Shown: positions 7,596 to 16,529, numbered from the stretch's first letter. The stretch is DNA of 31,266 nt from PNKC01 sp039917655 (GCA_039917655.1 JBDSJC010000095.1:1-31266), one strand, 5' to 3'. The notes: generated by a model not told the origin, from the letters alone. Program-made: numbers and translations.

Positions 7596-8816
7596 ATGGC
7601 TGACGACTCCAATAACACCTACCTCAATGGCGCTCTCTCTGGCGTCCGCGTCCTCGACCTAACAGCCGTTCGCGGCAATTTCGGCGCAAAGCTCATCGCG
7701 GGTCTTGGCGCCGATGTGATCAAGTTCGAACCCCCAGCCGGTGACGAGCTGCGGCATATCGGACCGTTCGCGTCCGGTCACGAAGGCCCAGAGGCGAGTC
7801 TTACGTTCGCGGTGAACAACATCAACAAGCGCGGCGTTACGCTCGACTTCGAGAGCAGCGAAGGGCAGCTGTTGTTTCGCCGCCTTGCCGCCACCAGCGA
7901 CATCGTTCTCGAAACAGCGGATCCCGGCTGGATGGATGAGCGCGGGATCGGTTTCAAGATGCTGAGCGCGCTCAATCCCCGGCTCATCTACACCGCGATC
8001 ACGCCTTATGGCCAGACAGGCCCGTATGCGCGGTACAAAGGGTCCGAGATCAGCGGGCAAGCAATGGGCGGCGCAATGTTCATGACAGGCACGCCCGGTG
8101 CGCGCCCGGTGCGCGCCAGCTGGCTCGTTTCGGACAAGATGTCCGGGTACACGGCAGCAGCCGCTACGATGTTCGCGCTGTATCACCAGCGGACCACCGG
8201 CCGGGGCCAGTACATTGACGTTTCGACGCAGGAAGCGGTGGCGGCCCAGATGGAGTCGGCTCCGGTTCTTTATTGGTTCGCGAAGACCATTCGTCAGCGC
8301 AACGGCTGGCGCTACCCGAGCACCACGTGTCCAGCTGGCATCTATCCCACCAAGGACGGGTACGCCTCGATCGTGGCGTCGAAACCGCACCAATGGACCG
8401 GGCTCCGCGATTGGATCAATGACGAACGACTGATGGAAGAGCGATACATGATCGAGGCAAACCGCTTCGCCGAGCGCGATTACATTGACCCGATAGTCAC
8501 CGAGTGGACGAAGACGATGCTTAAGGCCGAGCTTTTCCACGAGGGTCAGCGCCGCGGCGTGCCGATCGGGGAGAGTATGACGCCGGCCGACATCGTGCAC
8601 GACGTGCACCTGCTCCAGCGCGGCTACATCGTTTCCGGTGAGCACCCGGAACTGGGCGAATTCCAGATGCCGGGCGCTCCCTTTCAGATGTCCGGCACAC
8701 CGTGGCGACTTCGCCGCAGCGCCCCGCTGCTGGGCGAGCACAACGCCGAGGTATACGCCGAAATTGGAGTCACCCCCGCGGAACTGACGGACCTGAAGAC
8801 AAGGAAGGTGATTTGA
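7596..8816 (+). CDS. CaiB/BaiF family (class III) CoA-transferase, first of a pair
   Basis: The 406-residue protein is a family III CoA-transferase, which moves CoA between carboxylic acids. The N-terminal block LSGVRVLDLTAV...GADVIKFEPPAGDELR (15-53), NINKRGVTLDF near 75-85 and NPRLIYTAITPYGQTGPYARYKG (127-149) are diagnostic. At the position of the catalytic aspartate of formyl-CoA transferase (D169) it has E151 (GSEISGQAMGG), which is unusual. Its stop overlaps the start of the next family III gene (TGATG), so the two are translationally coupled and probably form one heteromeric enzyme, as in the BbsEF benzylsuccinate CoA-transferase. It likely activates the pathway acid to its CoA thioester; this is inferred. 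Confidence 0.87.
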   Translation: MADDSNNTYLNGALSGVRVLDLTAVRGNFGAKLIAGLGADVIKFEPPAGDELRHIGPFASGHEGPEASLTFAVNNINKRGVTLDFESSEGQLLFRRLAATSDIVLETADPGWMDERGIGFKMLSALNPRLIYTAITPYGQTGPYARYKGSEISGQAMGGAMFMTGTPGARPVRASWLVSDKMSGYTAAAATMFALYHQRTTGRGQYIDVSTQEAVAAQMESAPVLYWFAKTIRQRNGWRYPSTTCPAGIYPTKDGYASIVASKPHQWTGLRDWINDERLMEERYMIEANRFAERDYIDPIVTEWTKTMLKAELFHEGQRRGVPIGESMTPADIVHDVHLLQRGYIVSGEHPELGEFQMPGAPFQMSGTPWRLRRSAPLLGEHNAEVYAEIGVTPAELTDLKTRKVI

Positions 8817-10033
8817 TGACTGACGCAGCGACGCTCCGTCCAGAACAGTTCGCACTTACGGGCATTCGTGTGCTCGACTTGACATGGGTGTTTGCAGGCT
8901 CAGTGGCGACGCGCATGCTCGCCGACCAGGGCGCCGAGGTGATCAAGCTCGAATCCGCTCGATCGATGGACCCGTCGCGTGGTGGCGGCCCGTGGCTCCA
9001 TGGCGTCAACACCGCTCCTGATGGCGGTGGCACGTTTAGCGCACTCAACCGCAACAAGCTTTCGGCGACGCTGAACCTGAAGACGCCTCGTGGCCAAGAG
9101 CTGTTCAAGCAGCTGGTGGGAATCAGCGACGTTCTCCTCAACAACTATCGTGCCGGCACGATGAAAGGCTTCAACCTCGGCTGGGACGTGCTGCAGAAAC
9201 TGAACCCGCGGCTGATCATGTGCGAGATGTCGGGCATGGGTCAGACAGGAATCTACACCAAGCACGTCACCTACGGGCAGACGCTGATGGCGATCGCCGG
9301 TTGCTACGAGCTGACCGGGGACCCCGAGGGCGGCCCCGTGCTTCCCGGCTATACGTACGCCGACTTCGCTAGCCCCACAATCGGCGCGTTCGCCGTCGCA
9401 TCCGCTCTCGTCGCTCGGGAGAAGAGCGGAGACGGCCAGTACATCGACCTCTCGCAATTCCAGGTCACGGCGTCGTTAATGGCGGAGCCGCAGTTCGAAG
9501 CGCTGGTCAACGGCACCATCCACGCTCGCGTCGGTAATGCGGCGGCGAGCACGATGGTGCACAACGCGTTTCGCTGCGACGGCGACGATGCGTGGGCGGT
9601 GATCGTCGTCCGAACGAGCGAGGAGTGGGCGGCGCTGAGGAACCAGGTGCCCGGTTTGCCCAAGGATCCGGCCAATGCGCCCCTGACGCAGATCGAAAAG
9701 GAAATCGAGGCGTGGACGAGCACGCGCAGCTCGCAAGCGGTGATGGAGACGCTCCAGGACGCCGGTGTGGAGGCGGCGCGGGTCCAAAACGCGCGCGACA
9801 TGGTCGATTCGGACCCGCACTTGGTGCAACGCGAGTTCTTTGCCTGGTACGAGCACCTTCTAGGCGAGCAGGCCTTGGCCGACGGGGTCCCGTACAAAAT
9901 GTCGGAGACACCGGGCGGAGTGCTGCGCGGGGGGCCGGCCTACGGCATTCATAACGACTACGTGTTCGGCGAACTGCTTGGCCTGCCGCAGGGAGAGATC
10001 AACGCCCTCCGGGCGTCTGGCGTAATCGGCTGA
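8816..10033 (+). CDS. CaiB/BaiF family (class III) CoA-transferase, second of a pair
   Basis: The ATG at 8816 overlaps the previous stop and has AAGGAAGG upstream. An in-frame ATG at 8702 would lie within the previous gene and is rejected. The 405-residue product shows LTGIRVLDLTWVFAGSVATRMLADQGAEVIKLE (14-46), RNKLSATLNLKTPRGQELF (79-97) and NPRLIMCEMSGMGQTG (130-145). At the catalytic-aspartate position it has G154 (VTYGQTLMAIAG), so this subunit probably cannot form the acyl-enzyme intermediate. Heteromeric family III enzymes commonly pair an active with an inactive subunit, and this arrangement fits. It ends 26 bp from the convergent SnoaL gene; no terminator is visible there. Confidence 0.87.
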   Translation: MTDAATLRPEQFALTGIRVLDLTWVFAGSVATRMLADQGAEVIKLESARSMDPSRGGGPWLHGVNTAPDGGGTFSALNRNKLSATLNLKTPRGQELFKQLVGISDVLLNNYRAGTMKGFNLGWDVLQKLNPRLIMCEMSGMGQTGIYTKHVTYGQTLMAIAGCYELTGDPEGGPVLPGYTYADFASPTIGAFAVASALVAREKSGDGQYIDLSQFQVTASLMAEPQFEALVNGTIHARVGNAAASTMVHNAFRCDGDDAWAVIVVRTSEEWAALRNQVPGLPKDPANAPLTQIEKEIEAWTSTRSSQAVMETLQDAGVEAARVQNARDMVDSDPHLVQREFFAWYEHLLGEQALADGVPYKMSETPGGVLRGGPAYGIHNDYVFGELLGLPQGEINALRASGVIG

Positions 10034-10059
10034 CGGAGGACGGTCTAACCCTCTTGAGA

Positions 10060-10499
10060 TTACGGCAAGGCCCCGCCTGCGATCTCTACGATGCGGCGCG
10101 CGAGCCGCCAGCCCTCGGCGGTCTTCCGGAAACGATCCTTGTACTGGCCCATCATCGCAATCTCCTTCAGTCCGAGAGTGGAGCTGTTCTCTTGGTAGAA
10201 CATCCAATAGGCGAATCCGGTTGCGTTCTCCGCATCTTCGACATCGATCTGCACGTTGCTAACGAAGTGCCGATGCGCGCCACGCGCCTTCGCGTCGCCA
10301 TCAACGTAGAGTTGCCGGGAGAACTGGAGGTTGGCCGCTTTGCCTTCGCGCCGCGCGTTGAGTTGCGGGCTCTCCCAGATGCCGTCTTCGGTGTAAAGGT
10401 CGATAACGGCGAGCGCCGACTCCAGATCGCCAATCCGTGCCATTTGCATGATCAGCCGCCCACATTCGCGTCGATGCCCATGCGTTCGAGCAGATCCAT
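10060..10499 (-). pseudogene. SnoaL/NTF2-like protein, one-base frameshift after codon 14
   Basis: From ATG 10499, behind GGGAGG, the frame reads MDLLERMGIDANVGG and stops. Adding one base near 10453 continues it as LIMQMARIGDLESALAVIDLYTEDGIWE...VEIAGGALP to a stop at 10060. The restored protein is 146 residues, normal for the SnoaL_4/NTF2-like fold, a small cone-shaped barrel used by cyclases, isomerases and hydratases. LYTEDGIW and the HRHFVSNVQIDVED segment are typical. It is the last gene of the minus-strand operon that begins at 13632. The defect is a one-base loss in a G-rich run, so a sequencing error is likely. Its role in the pathway is unknown. Confidence 0.75.
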
Positions 10500-10520
10500 C
10501 AGTCAGCCTCCCTGGTGGCC

Positions 10521-11377
10521 TCAGCCGGCTCGTTCCAGAACACCGAGTCGGCATTTTTCGTAGAGAAACGGGGACCATGATTCGGGAGCGATTGGGGCTC
10601 GCGGCAGCTCTTCGATCGCTCGCGAGAAAGAGATGAGCGGGTAGTCGGTAGCGAACATCACCTTCCGTCGACCGCGCGACGAGCTGAGAAACTTCAGCGT
10701 GTCGGTCGGGTAGTACTTCGGGGAGAAAGCGGAGATCATGTGGTAAAGGTTCGGCCATTTCAGGAGGAGCTTGGTGAGAAGGCTTGTCCACGGCTCCCCG
10801 CCGTGCGTTGTCACGACCTTCAGTTCTGGCCATTCATAGCATAGGGTGTCGAGGTGTTTCGGGTGTTGCACGAGCCCGGGCACGAGCGGTCCCGGAATGC
10901 CCACCGTCGAGGTGATGGGGATGCTGAGTTCGACGCACTTCGTGTAGAGCGGGTAGTAGACGCGGTGTGTCAGCGGCTTTCCGACGCGAAGAGGCACGAT
11001 ACGAAGGGCGATCGCGCCGTCGTTGCGAACCATGCCCTCGAGCTGGCGCACGCCGCCATTCCCTGCTCGGGGTCGACTCGTACGCTGAGCCCGAAGCGAT
11101 TGGGGTACTTCTGCACGGTCTCGAGGGTCCAGCGGTAGCCCTCTTCGGGAGTCATATCTCCGTACGGCGGCGGGGCAAGCAACGCCTTCGCGATGCCATG
11201 TCGGTCCATCGAAGCGACGAGCTCGTCGGCATCTTCGCCTTCGTTGCCGATGTTCGAGCGGCCGAAGAGGTAGCTCGTCCCTTCCCAGTACGGCTTAAGC
11301 CTTCGCGGATGACCGTTGACGTAGCAATCGATGATCCCCTTCGGTGACAGGGCCCGAATAGGCTCAGGGACTTCCAT
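10521..11377 (-). pseudogene. Amidohydrolase family protein, one-base frameshift in the middle
   Basis: ATG 11377 opens MEVPEPIRALSPKGIIDCYVNGHP, then IAKALLAPPPYGDMTPEEGYRWTLETVQKYPNRF, typical of amidohydrolase-2 (ACMSD/gamma-resorcylate decarboxylase-like) TIM-barrel proteins. After VDPEQGMA the frame changes; one base added near 11055 gives RQLEGMVRNDGAIALRIVPL and runs to the stop at 10521. The restored gene is 286 codons, including VVTTHGGEPW (metal-site histidine) and KVMFATDYPL (catalytic aspartate region). The N-terminal metal motif HxH is replaced by YVNGHP, so metal dependence is uncertain. These enzymes hydrolyse or decarboxylate ring compounds. It lies 39 bp after the LLM gene in the same operon. 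Confidence 0.8.
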
Positions 11378-11416
11378 TGCTGGCCTCCTCCTGCGGGGGC
11401 ATGGCCCCTTTGAGGG

Positions 11417-12613
11417 TTATTTCGGCGAGAACTGAGGGATGAGGTGGCGGCCGACGAGCCGCGTGCTCTCCAGAATCGAGTCGTGAGTCAGCCGGCCGAC
11501 CTGCTGGAAGCACAACAGGCGGTCGCACCCGATGTCGCGGTAGCGCTCCATCTTCTTTCGGCAGGTTTCGGGGTCGCCGATGATGATCGAGTCCTGCGAG
11601 TTGAGGACCTCGTAGACCTCCTCGCCGGAGACTTGTTCGTTGCGAGCCAGGCGGGCGACGAGCTCCATCGCCGCTGCTTGGTGTGGGTCAGGCGGAGCGG
11701 CCGACGTCGCGGGGGCGGATATGGGGGCGACGAGCCCGGCTCCCGCGTTGTCTTTTCCGGGGCCGCTTGGGAGGCCGGTTTCGGCGACGGAACGCATCAT
11801 CTCCTGCAGTTCGAAGAACTTCACGATGGTGTTGCAATACCAGGCCGCGGCCTCAGCTGCGCCGTTTTCGATCGCCTTCTTCGTGGTCTCCGCGCAGTGC
11901 ACGAAGGTGAATACGCCGGTCTGGTTGTTGATGAATGATCCCGCCGGTTCGGCGTTCTCGATCGCCGCCCGGTACATCTTGAGCAAGTCCGCCATCGCCT
12001 CGATCTGGGTGAAGATGGTGACACCAAGCACGCCGATGCCATTCTGGCCCGCGGTAACAAACGAGTCAGGGCTCCCCGCGGCCATCCACATCGGCGGATG
12101 CGGCTTCTGGAGTGGTTTGGGGATGATGGGCCGGTCGTTGATCTCGAACCGGGCGCTCTTGTAGGTGAAGCGATCGTTGGTCCACATCTTGGGAACCATG
12201 CGCAGCGTCTCTTGGAGCTGTGCCTTCGTTTCTTCGGGTGGAATCTGGAAGACGCGCCATTCTGGAATGGTAGAGCGGGCGAAGCCCATCTCGAGCCGAC
12301 CGTCGCTGAGCAAGTCGAGCGTGGCGGCGCGTTCGGCGATCCGAATGGGATGGGCGAAGTTGTGAGGCGCTAGCACGGCGCTGTGGCCGATTCGAATTCG
12401 CTTCGTGCGCTGGGCGATCGCCGAGAGCATGACATCCGGTGCGGAGCTGTAGCTCATCTCCTCTGCCGTGTGGTGCTCTACCTGCCACCAGCAATCGAAG
12501 CCGGCCGCATCGGCTGCCTCAGCCTGCGCCATCGTCTCCTTCATCAGTTGGTATTCATGTCCCGGGCCCCAGGGCCGCGCTTTTTCGACTTCGCAAAATA
12601 CGTCTATCTTCAA
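11417..12613 (-). CDS. Luciferase-like flavin monooxygenase (LLM)
   Basis: A full-length 398-residue LLM. It begins LKIDVFCEVEKARPW, with WWQVEHHTAEEMSYSSAPDVMLSAIAQRTKRIRIGHSAVLAPHN near 42-88 (flavin-binding barrel strands and the conserved EHH), then DLLSDGRLEMGFARST and PHPPMWMAAGSPDSF near 170. Residues about 290-330 form an A/P/S-rich insert. The TTG start at 12613 has a perfect AAGGAGA nearby. It is cotranscribed with the upstream cyclase (66-bp gap) and the downstream amidohydrolase. It probably inserts oxygen using reduced FMN from a separate reductase; none is encoded in the window. Confidence 0.85.
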   Translation of the reverse strand: MKIDVFCEVEKARPWGPGHEYQLMKETMAQAEAADAAGFDCWWQVEHHTAEEMSYSSAPDVMLSAIAQRTKRIRIGHSAVLAPHNFAHPIRIAERAATLDLLSDGRLEMGFARSTIPEWRVFQIPPEETKAQLQETLRMVPKMWTNDRFTYKSARFEINDRPIIPKPLQKPHPPMWMAAGSPDSFVTAGQNGIGVLGVTIFTQIEAMADLLKMYRAAIENAEPAGSFINNQTGVFTFVHCAETTKKAIENGAAEAAAWYCNTIVKFFELQEMMRSVAETGLPSGPGKDNAGAGLVAPISAPATSAAPPDPHQAAAMELVARLARNEQVSGEEVYEVLNSQDSIIIGDPETCRKKMERYRDIGCDRLLCFQQVGRLTHDSILESTRLVGRHLIPQFSPK

Positions 12614-12678
12614 GGACTAGTCTCCTTACAAAGTTGGCTTCGAGCCGGTTGGAACGAGTGGGCCATTCGGCGCGGCCG

Positions 12679-13632
12679 TTACTTGATCGCGAGTGGATTC
12701 AACGGAGATCCGGCGCCACCGTGGATCTTCAAAGGCGATGTGACGAACTGGAAGTCGTACTGCCCATCCGCCGCACAGTCCGCCGCCAGGTCGTCGAGCC
12801 AGAGCATCTCCATGAAGGGCACGCCGAGGTTCGTGAGGATCGCGGCGTGCAGCGGGAGGTAGGCTCCTGTTACCGACGAGACCGTTTGTTCGGAGGCGAG
12901 CGAATCAGTGCCGAAGGTGGCGAACTCCATCTGGTGGAAGAACTCAATCATCGCCGGTTCATCGGTAATCCCGGCCTCGCCAGCCGGTCCGAAGAACGCT
13001 TCCATTCCCTCCTCGTAGAGGAGGGCCATGCGACCCGTTCGGATGAGCATCACATCGTGCTTTTCGATGGTGATGCTCTGGTGAGTGGCGACAGCCTGGA
13101 GCTCGGCTAAGGTGATCTGGTCGTTTTCAAGGTGCTTTACGTTACGGTAGCGAGCGACGTCGAGCAGAATGCCGCGGCCGACTACTCCATGCTTCGCGAT
13201 CGGGAGGATGCTGTTCTTGCGGAGCGTGCCGATCGTGCTCGAGGCAGGGTAGCCGTTGTAGAGAGTGTCGTCGTACCACACGTGGCCGAGAGCATCCATC
13301 TGCGTTGAACCCTGGAGGTACATGAAGATAGCGTCGTCGGAGTACTCTTGGTCGCCCGGCATCGGCGATATGAGGCCGTTCAGGAAAAACCCCTTGTCGC
13401 TCGTCATGAACTTTTGGGGCTTTGGGCGGATGGCCGAGACTGGCTCCCCCTTCGGATTGAGGATTTCGAGGCCTAGCGCGAAAGTCTTTCCGGTGCGGAC
13501 AGCACGCGCGCCGCGGACGGCTTCGGAGGGAGTGAGGAAGTTGATCGACCCCATCTCGTCGTCAGCGCCCCAGCGTCCCCAGTTCTTTACGGAGTTCCGG
13601 AAAAGCGCACCTATCGAAGGGAAATCGGGCAT
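12679..13632 (-). CDS. Cyclase family protein, paralog of the one at 609
   Basis: The 317-residue protein shares the KNWGRWG, GHVWYDDTLYNGYPASST, GVVGRG, LWLDDLAA and SPLNPLAI blocks with the first cyclase. The metal motif reads TQMDALGH at residues 110-117, so Q111 replaces the H114 of its paralog while D113 and H117 remain. I chose ATG 13632 (MPDFPSIG) because it follows AGGAGAG. A longer frame from 13722 would place coding sequence over operator C and begins with an unrelated tail. It is the first gene of the operon cyclase, LLM, amidohydrolase, SnoaL. Confidence 0.86.
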   Translation of the reverse strand: MPDFPSIGALFRNSVKNWGRWGADDEMGSINFLTPSEAVRGARAVRTGKTFALGLEILNPKGEPVSAIRPKPQKFMTSDKGFFLNGLISPMPGDQEYSDDAIFMYLQGSTQMDALGHVWYDDTLYNGYPASSTIGTLRKNSILPIAKHGVVGRGILLDVARYRNVKHLENDQITLAELQAVATHQSITIEKHDVMLIRTGRMALLYEEGMEAFFGPAGEAGITDEPAMIEFFHQMEFATFGTDSLASEQTVSSVTGAYLPLHAAILTNLGVPFMEMLWLDDLAADCAADGQYDFQFVTSPLKIHGGAGSPLNPLAIK

Positions 13633-13714
13633 GTTGCTCTCCTGTCGCACGGTTGGGGACGTTGGCTCGGTTCGGGACGTTTCTTTGGCCCAGGTCCTCA
13701 CCGACGAGGCACGA

Positions 13715-13760
13715 ACCGTCAAACGTTTGGTAGGTTAGGGCCGGATCGGAAACTTGTCAA
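13715..13760 (-). promoter_or_regulatory. Promoter and palindromic operator C of the second cyclase operon
   Basis: On the minus strand TTGACA (13760-13755) and a weak TAACCT (13737-13732) are 17 bp apart. The predicted start near 13725 lies inside the operator 13715-13734. Its minus-strand sequence CCTACCAAACGTTTGACGGT differs from site B only in the last four bases. The conservation of 16 contiguous bases between sites B and C, 6.3 kb apart, is well above chance. Confidence 0.72.
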
Positions 13761-13819
13761 CACGAACTGCGGCCCGATCACGGGAGAACCGAGGCGATCT
13801 GGGCGTCTGACTAACGCGC

Positions 13820-13847
13820 TTGACACCCCTACGCACTCGCGTAGACT
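13820..13847 (+). promoter_or_regulatory. Promoter of the ABC importer operon with a palindrome in the spacer
   Basis: TTGACA (13820-13825) and TAGACT (13842-13847) are 16 bp apart. Between them and running into the -10 lies a perfect inverted repeat, CTACGC-ACTC-GCGTAG (13829-13844). A protein bound there would sit directly on the promoter. The promoter precedes the CCAA array and the transporter genes. Confidence 0.62.
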
Positions 13848-13887
13848 CCAACCAACCAACCAACCAACCAACCAAACGGACGGTTGG
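13848..13887 (+). repeat. Seven tandem CCAA units joined to operator-like site D
   Basis: CCAA is repeated seven times without interruption at 13848-13875, then continues ACGGACGGTTGG. The last repeats plus this tail give CCAACCAAAC-GGACGGTTGG (13868-13887), a variant of the window's shared palindrome with an intact left half. The core CCAAACG-GA-CGGTTGG is also an inverted repeat by itself. It covers the predicted start of transcription (about 13854). Tandem CCAA offers several registers of the half site and could change length by slippage. Confidence 0.6.
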
Positions 13888-13982
13888 CCACGCGCTCCGC
13901 TCAGATGCAGCGCAATTGGTATCCATCCGAGGGAGAGTCCGCCAGAGGGGCAATCGGGACATTAGACACAGGGGGAGCCAAG

Positions 13983-15071
13983 GTGAACCGCACAGGCCAA
14001 GCATCGACCAGGCGAACGGGCTCCACTCGGCTTGAAGCCGTGCGACGGCTTTTGCCCGCCAGGCGTTTTGCCGCGATCTGGTGGGCACTTGCGGCGCTCA
14101 TCGTGTTCGCGGCGATCGTTGAACCGTCGTCGATCAACGGTATCTCCCGCCCGGCGATTGTCGCCCTCGCTTCTTTCGTCGTCATCGTCGCCATCGGGCA
14201 GGCGCTGGTATTCCGTGTCGGCGGCCTCGACCTTTCGGCGCCCGCCGTGATGGGACTTTCAGCACTGTTGATCCGCAACCTTGGAGGCGGTGTGACTGGT
14301 AGTCACGCCGATCTCGCGAAGGCCATCATCGTGGCGCTCCTCTTCGCATCGCTGATCGGACTTGGTAACGGCCTCTTGGTCGCAGTTTTCAAGCTAAACG
14401 CATTGATCGTCACACTCGCCATGAGCACGTTCGTGCTCGGTGCGGCGAGCTGGTACCAGGACACGCACAAGATCCAATCGATCGTTCCGCTCTCATTGCA
14501 ACAATTCGGTACGAGCACCCAGTGGGGGATGATCTACCCGTCGTTCATCGCTTTCGGGCTTGCGATACTCTCCGCAGTCCTGCTCACATTCACCGCGGCA
14601 GGCCGGCGCTTCACGGCAGCCGGTGCGAACCCCCGCGCCGCCGAGGTAGCGGGCATACCCGTGAAGGCCTACCAGACGGCGGCGTACGTGATGGCTTCAT
14701 GGTTGTACTGCTCGGGCGCCATCGTGCTTGGCGGCTTCCTTGGACAACCGACGCTGGATATCGGGAACAACTACCTCTTCCGGCCGATCGTGGCCGTCGT
14801 ACTGGCTGGCACGTCCCTGGCGGGCGGCGTCGGGAGCATGCTATCGATCGTGGCAGCGGCGTATTTCCTGCAAATACTGGGACAGATGCTCTTCGCGATG
14901 GGCCAACCAACCTCGGTCCAGAACATGATCGAAGGGTCGTTCATCATCCTTGCTGCGGGAATCTTCACGGTGCAACAGGGCGTTCCAGCGGTTGCATACA
15001 TCAAAGGACTCAACCGCCGTCTTCAGCGCCGCTTCGGCCGTTCGTCCATGGCCCGCGCAGAGTCCGCGTGA
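13983..15071 (+). CDS. ABC transporter permease, ribose/branched-chain type (BPD_transp_2)
   Basis: A 362-residue integral membrane protein with about nine to ten hydrophobic segments, beginning IWWALAALIVFAAIVE and ALASFVVIVAIGQALVF. VGGLDLSAPAVMGLSALL is the characteristic CUT2 (RbsC-like) motif. The cytoplasmic loop GRRFTAAGANPRAAEVAGIPV is the EAA-like site that contacts the ATPase. GTG at 13983 follows GGGGGAG; the longer frame from 13884 would begin inside operator D and has a hydrophilic, low-similarity extension. It forms the importer with the binding protein (15201) and the ATPase-permease fusion (16669), probably as a heterodimer with the fused permease half. Confidence 0.88.
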   Translation: MNRTGQASTRRTGSTRLEAVRRLLPARRFAAIWWALAALIVFAAIVEPSSINGISRPAIVALASFVVIVAIGQALVFRVGGLDLSAPAVMGLSALLIRNLGGGVTGSHADLAKAIIVALLFASLIGLGNGLLVAVFKLNALIVTLAMSTFVLGAASWYQDTHKIQSIVPLSLQQFGTSTQWGMIYPSFIAFGLAILSAVLLTFTAAGRRFTAAGANPRAAEVAGIPVKAYQTAAYVMASWLYCSGAIVLGGFLGQPTLDIGNNYLFRPIVAVVLAGTSLAGGVGSMLSIVAAAYFLQILGQMLFAMGQPTSVQNMIEGSFIILAAGIFTVQQGVPAVAYIKGLNRRLQRRFGRSSMARAESA

Positions 15072-15114
15072 GGAAGGAGCGGGCGTAGTGCTCAGTTAGC
15101 CCACGACGAGCCGC

Positions 15115-15129
15115 CGGCTCTCAGAGCCG
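15115..15129 (+). other. Short intercistronic hairpin
   Basis: CGGCTC-TCA-GAGCCG forms a 6-bp stem with a 3-base loop in the 129-bp gap between the permease and the binding-protein gene. There is no T-run, so it is not a typical terminator. Such elements can stabilise the mRNA of the more abundant binding protein. The match is short. Confidence 0.3.
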
Positions 15130-15200
15130 CGCATCAGCAACCGTCGCCGACCCCGGGAGTTGCGGCCCACCATGGGAATATCAGGTCGAGGGGAATCAAC

Positions 15201-16529
15201 TTGGAAAAAGATAACTACTGGCTGAAGAACAAGCTCTCCCGCCGCCGCGTTCTGACGGGCGCCGTCGTCACCGGTGTGGGCGCCGCGAGCCTCGCGCTCG
15301 TCGGCTGTGGCGATGATGACAGCACAAAGTCGACTGCGACGGCTGCCCCAAGCGGCTCCAGCACAAAAGCTAGCGGCTCGAGCACCGCAGCGAGTTCGCC
15401 TGCGGCAAACGCCATCAATGGGCCCGAGATCACGACGAAACTCGCCGATTCACAGTTCGTCCAGCTCATGGGTACCGCGCAGGTCGATCCCATCGTCGCC
15501 CGCTCGATGAACCGTGCAAGCGCGACGCTGACGGACGCTCAAAAGGCCACCGCCCTCCAGATCTTCAAGGGTAGCGGTGGTGACACCGGGAGCGGCGGGA
15601 AACTCGTGCTTGGTATCTGCGAAAGCGCGAACAACGCGTTCGCCAAAGCGACCTTCATGGAGGGCATTCTCCAAGCGATGAGCTACCCGGCGATCGGGAA
15701 GATCATTTATACGAACTCCAGCTACAACAACCAGAAGCAGATCTCGGATATGCAGACCCTGATCTCGCAGAAGGTCGACATCATCGCTATCGCTGGCGGC
15801 CCAACGCTCCTTCCGATCATGAAAGAAGCGACCAAGGGCGGGATCCCGGTATCGGCATACATCGGCGACCCGACAGGCACAGCCGGAACCGACTACGTGA
15901 GCTATGTCTCGTACTCGATCGAGGCCGTCGGCAAGGCCTTTGGTCAGGCCGCTGTGGATTACGCCGGTGGCAAGGGCAACTACGTTGTGTTCAACGGTAT
16001 CCCCGGCAACGCCTTTGGGGCGGTTTGGATTCCTGCTTTGGATGCTTTCTACAAGAATCAATCGGGCATGAAGAAGATCGGCCAGACCGACACGAACTGG
16101 ACCGTGGAAGGTACGTTCGCGGCGACCAGTAGCTTCCTCGCCAAGGAATCGAAGATCGACGTGTGGCACTCCGACTTCGCGGGCGTCTCGACAGGCATCT
16201 TCCAGGCGTACGACCAGGCGAAGCGTCCGATCGAGTGTCTGATCACTTGCGCCGGTGAAGAGCAGGGCCTGTTCGGTGAATTCGAGAAGCGTGCAGCGGC
16301 CAGCCCTAAGCTCAAGATCGCCCACGGCACGGGCGGCACCTGGCAGATTCGTGTGTGCATCACGGAACTCATGGATGTTAAGGCGGGGCTGAAGGTAGAC
16401 GCGAAGCCGAACATCCCCAACGTTTTCCGCATCTACAAAGTTGGCGACGGCTACGATCCGTCGCTGCCGGCCGACGTCCCCCTCGGGCGCCTGATCCCGA
16501 GCGAACTGGTCAAGCAGATGTACGGCTAA
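15201..16529 (+). CDS. Sugar-type ABC transporter substrate-binding lipoprotein
   Basis: The 442-residue protein starts with a Tat-like signal (SRRRVLTG, 13-20), a hydrophobic stretch, and the lipobox LVGC with C36 as the lipidated residue. A Ser/Thr/Ala-rich linker follows to about residue 70. The mature part is a Peripla_BP_4 (RbsB-like) fold: KLVLGICESANNAFAKATFMEGIL near 133, then YNNQKQISDMQTLISQKVDIIAIAGG and PIMKEATKGGIPVSAYIGDP. TTG at 15201 is preceded by AGGGGA. The protein would be anchored outside the membrane and deliver substrate to the permeases. CUT2-type proteins bind sugars, but also autoinducers and small organic acids, and the catabolic neighbours favour a non-sugar ligand. 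Confidence 0.88.
   Translation: MEKDNYWLKNKLSRRRVLTGAVVTGVGAASLALVGCGDDDSTKSTATAAPSGSSTKASGSSTAASSPAANAINGPEITTKLADSQFVQLMGTAQVDPIVARSMNRASATLTDAQKATALQIFKGSGGDTGSGGKLVLGICESANNAFAKATFMEGILQAMSYPAIGKIIYTNSSYNNQKQISDMQTLISQKVDIIAIAGGPTLLPIMKEATKGGIPVSAYIGDPTGTAGTDYVSYVSYSIEAVGKAFGQAAVDYAGGKGNYVVFNGIPGNAFGAVWIPALDAFYKNQSGMKKIGQTDTNWTVEGTFAATSSFLAKESKIDVWHSDFAGVSTGIFQAYDQAKRPIECLITCAGEEQGLFGEFEKRAAASPKLKIAHGTGGTWQIRVCITELMDVKAGLKVDAKPNIPNVFRIYKVGDGYDPSLPADVPLGRLIPSELVKQMYG

Noticed and set aside
7659..8855. Minus-strand frame of 398 codons opposite the first CoA-transferase
   Set aside because: Antisense shadow. The plus frame has all family III motifs, a proper start and coupling to the next gene.
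13633..13722. N-terminal extension of the second cyclase
   Set aside because: It would cover the start point and operator C, has no counterpart in the paralog at 609, and ATG 13632 has AGGAGAG.
13848..13875. CCAA array as a CRISPR or other repeat array
   Set aside because: A 4-bp unit without spacers; it is a simple tandem repeat at a promoter. No CRISPR-like repeat-spacer structure was found anywhere.
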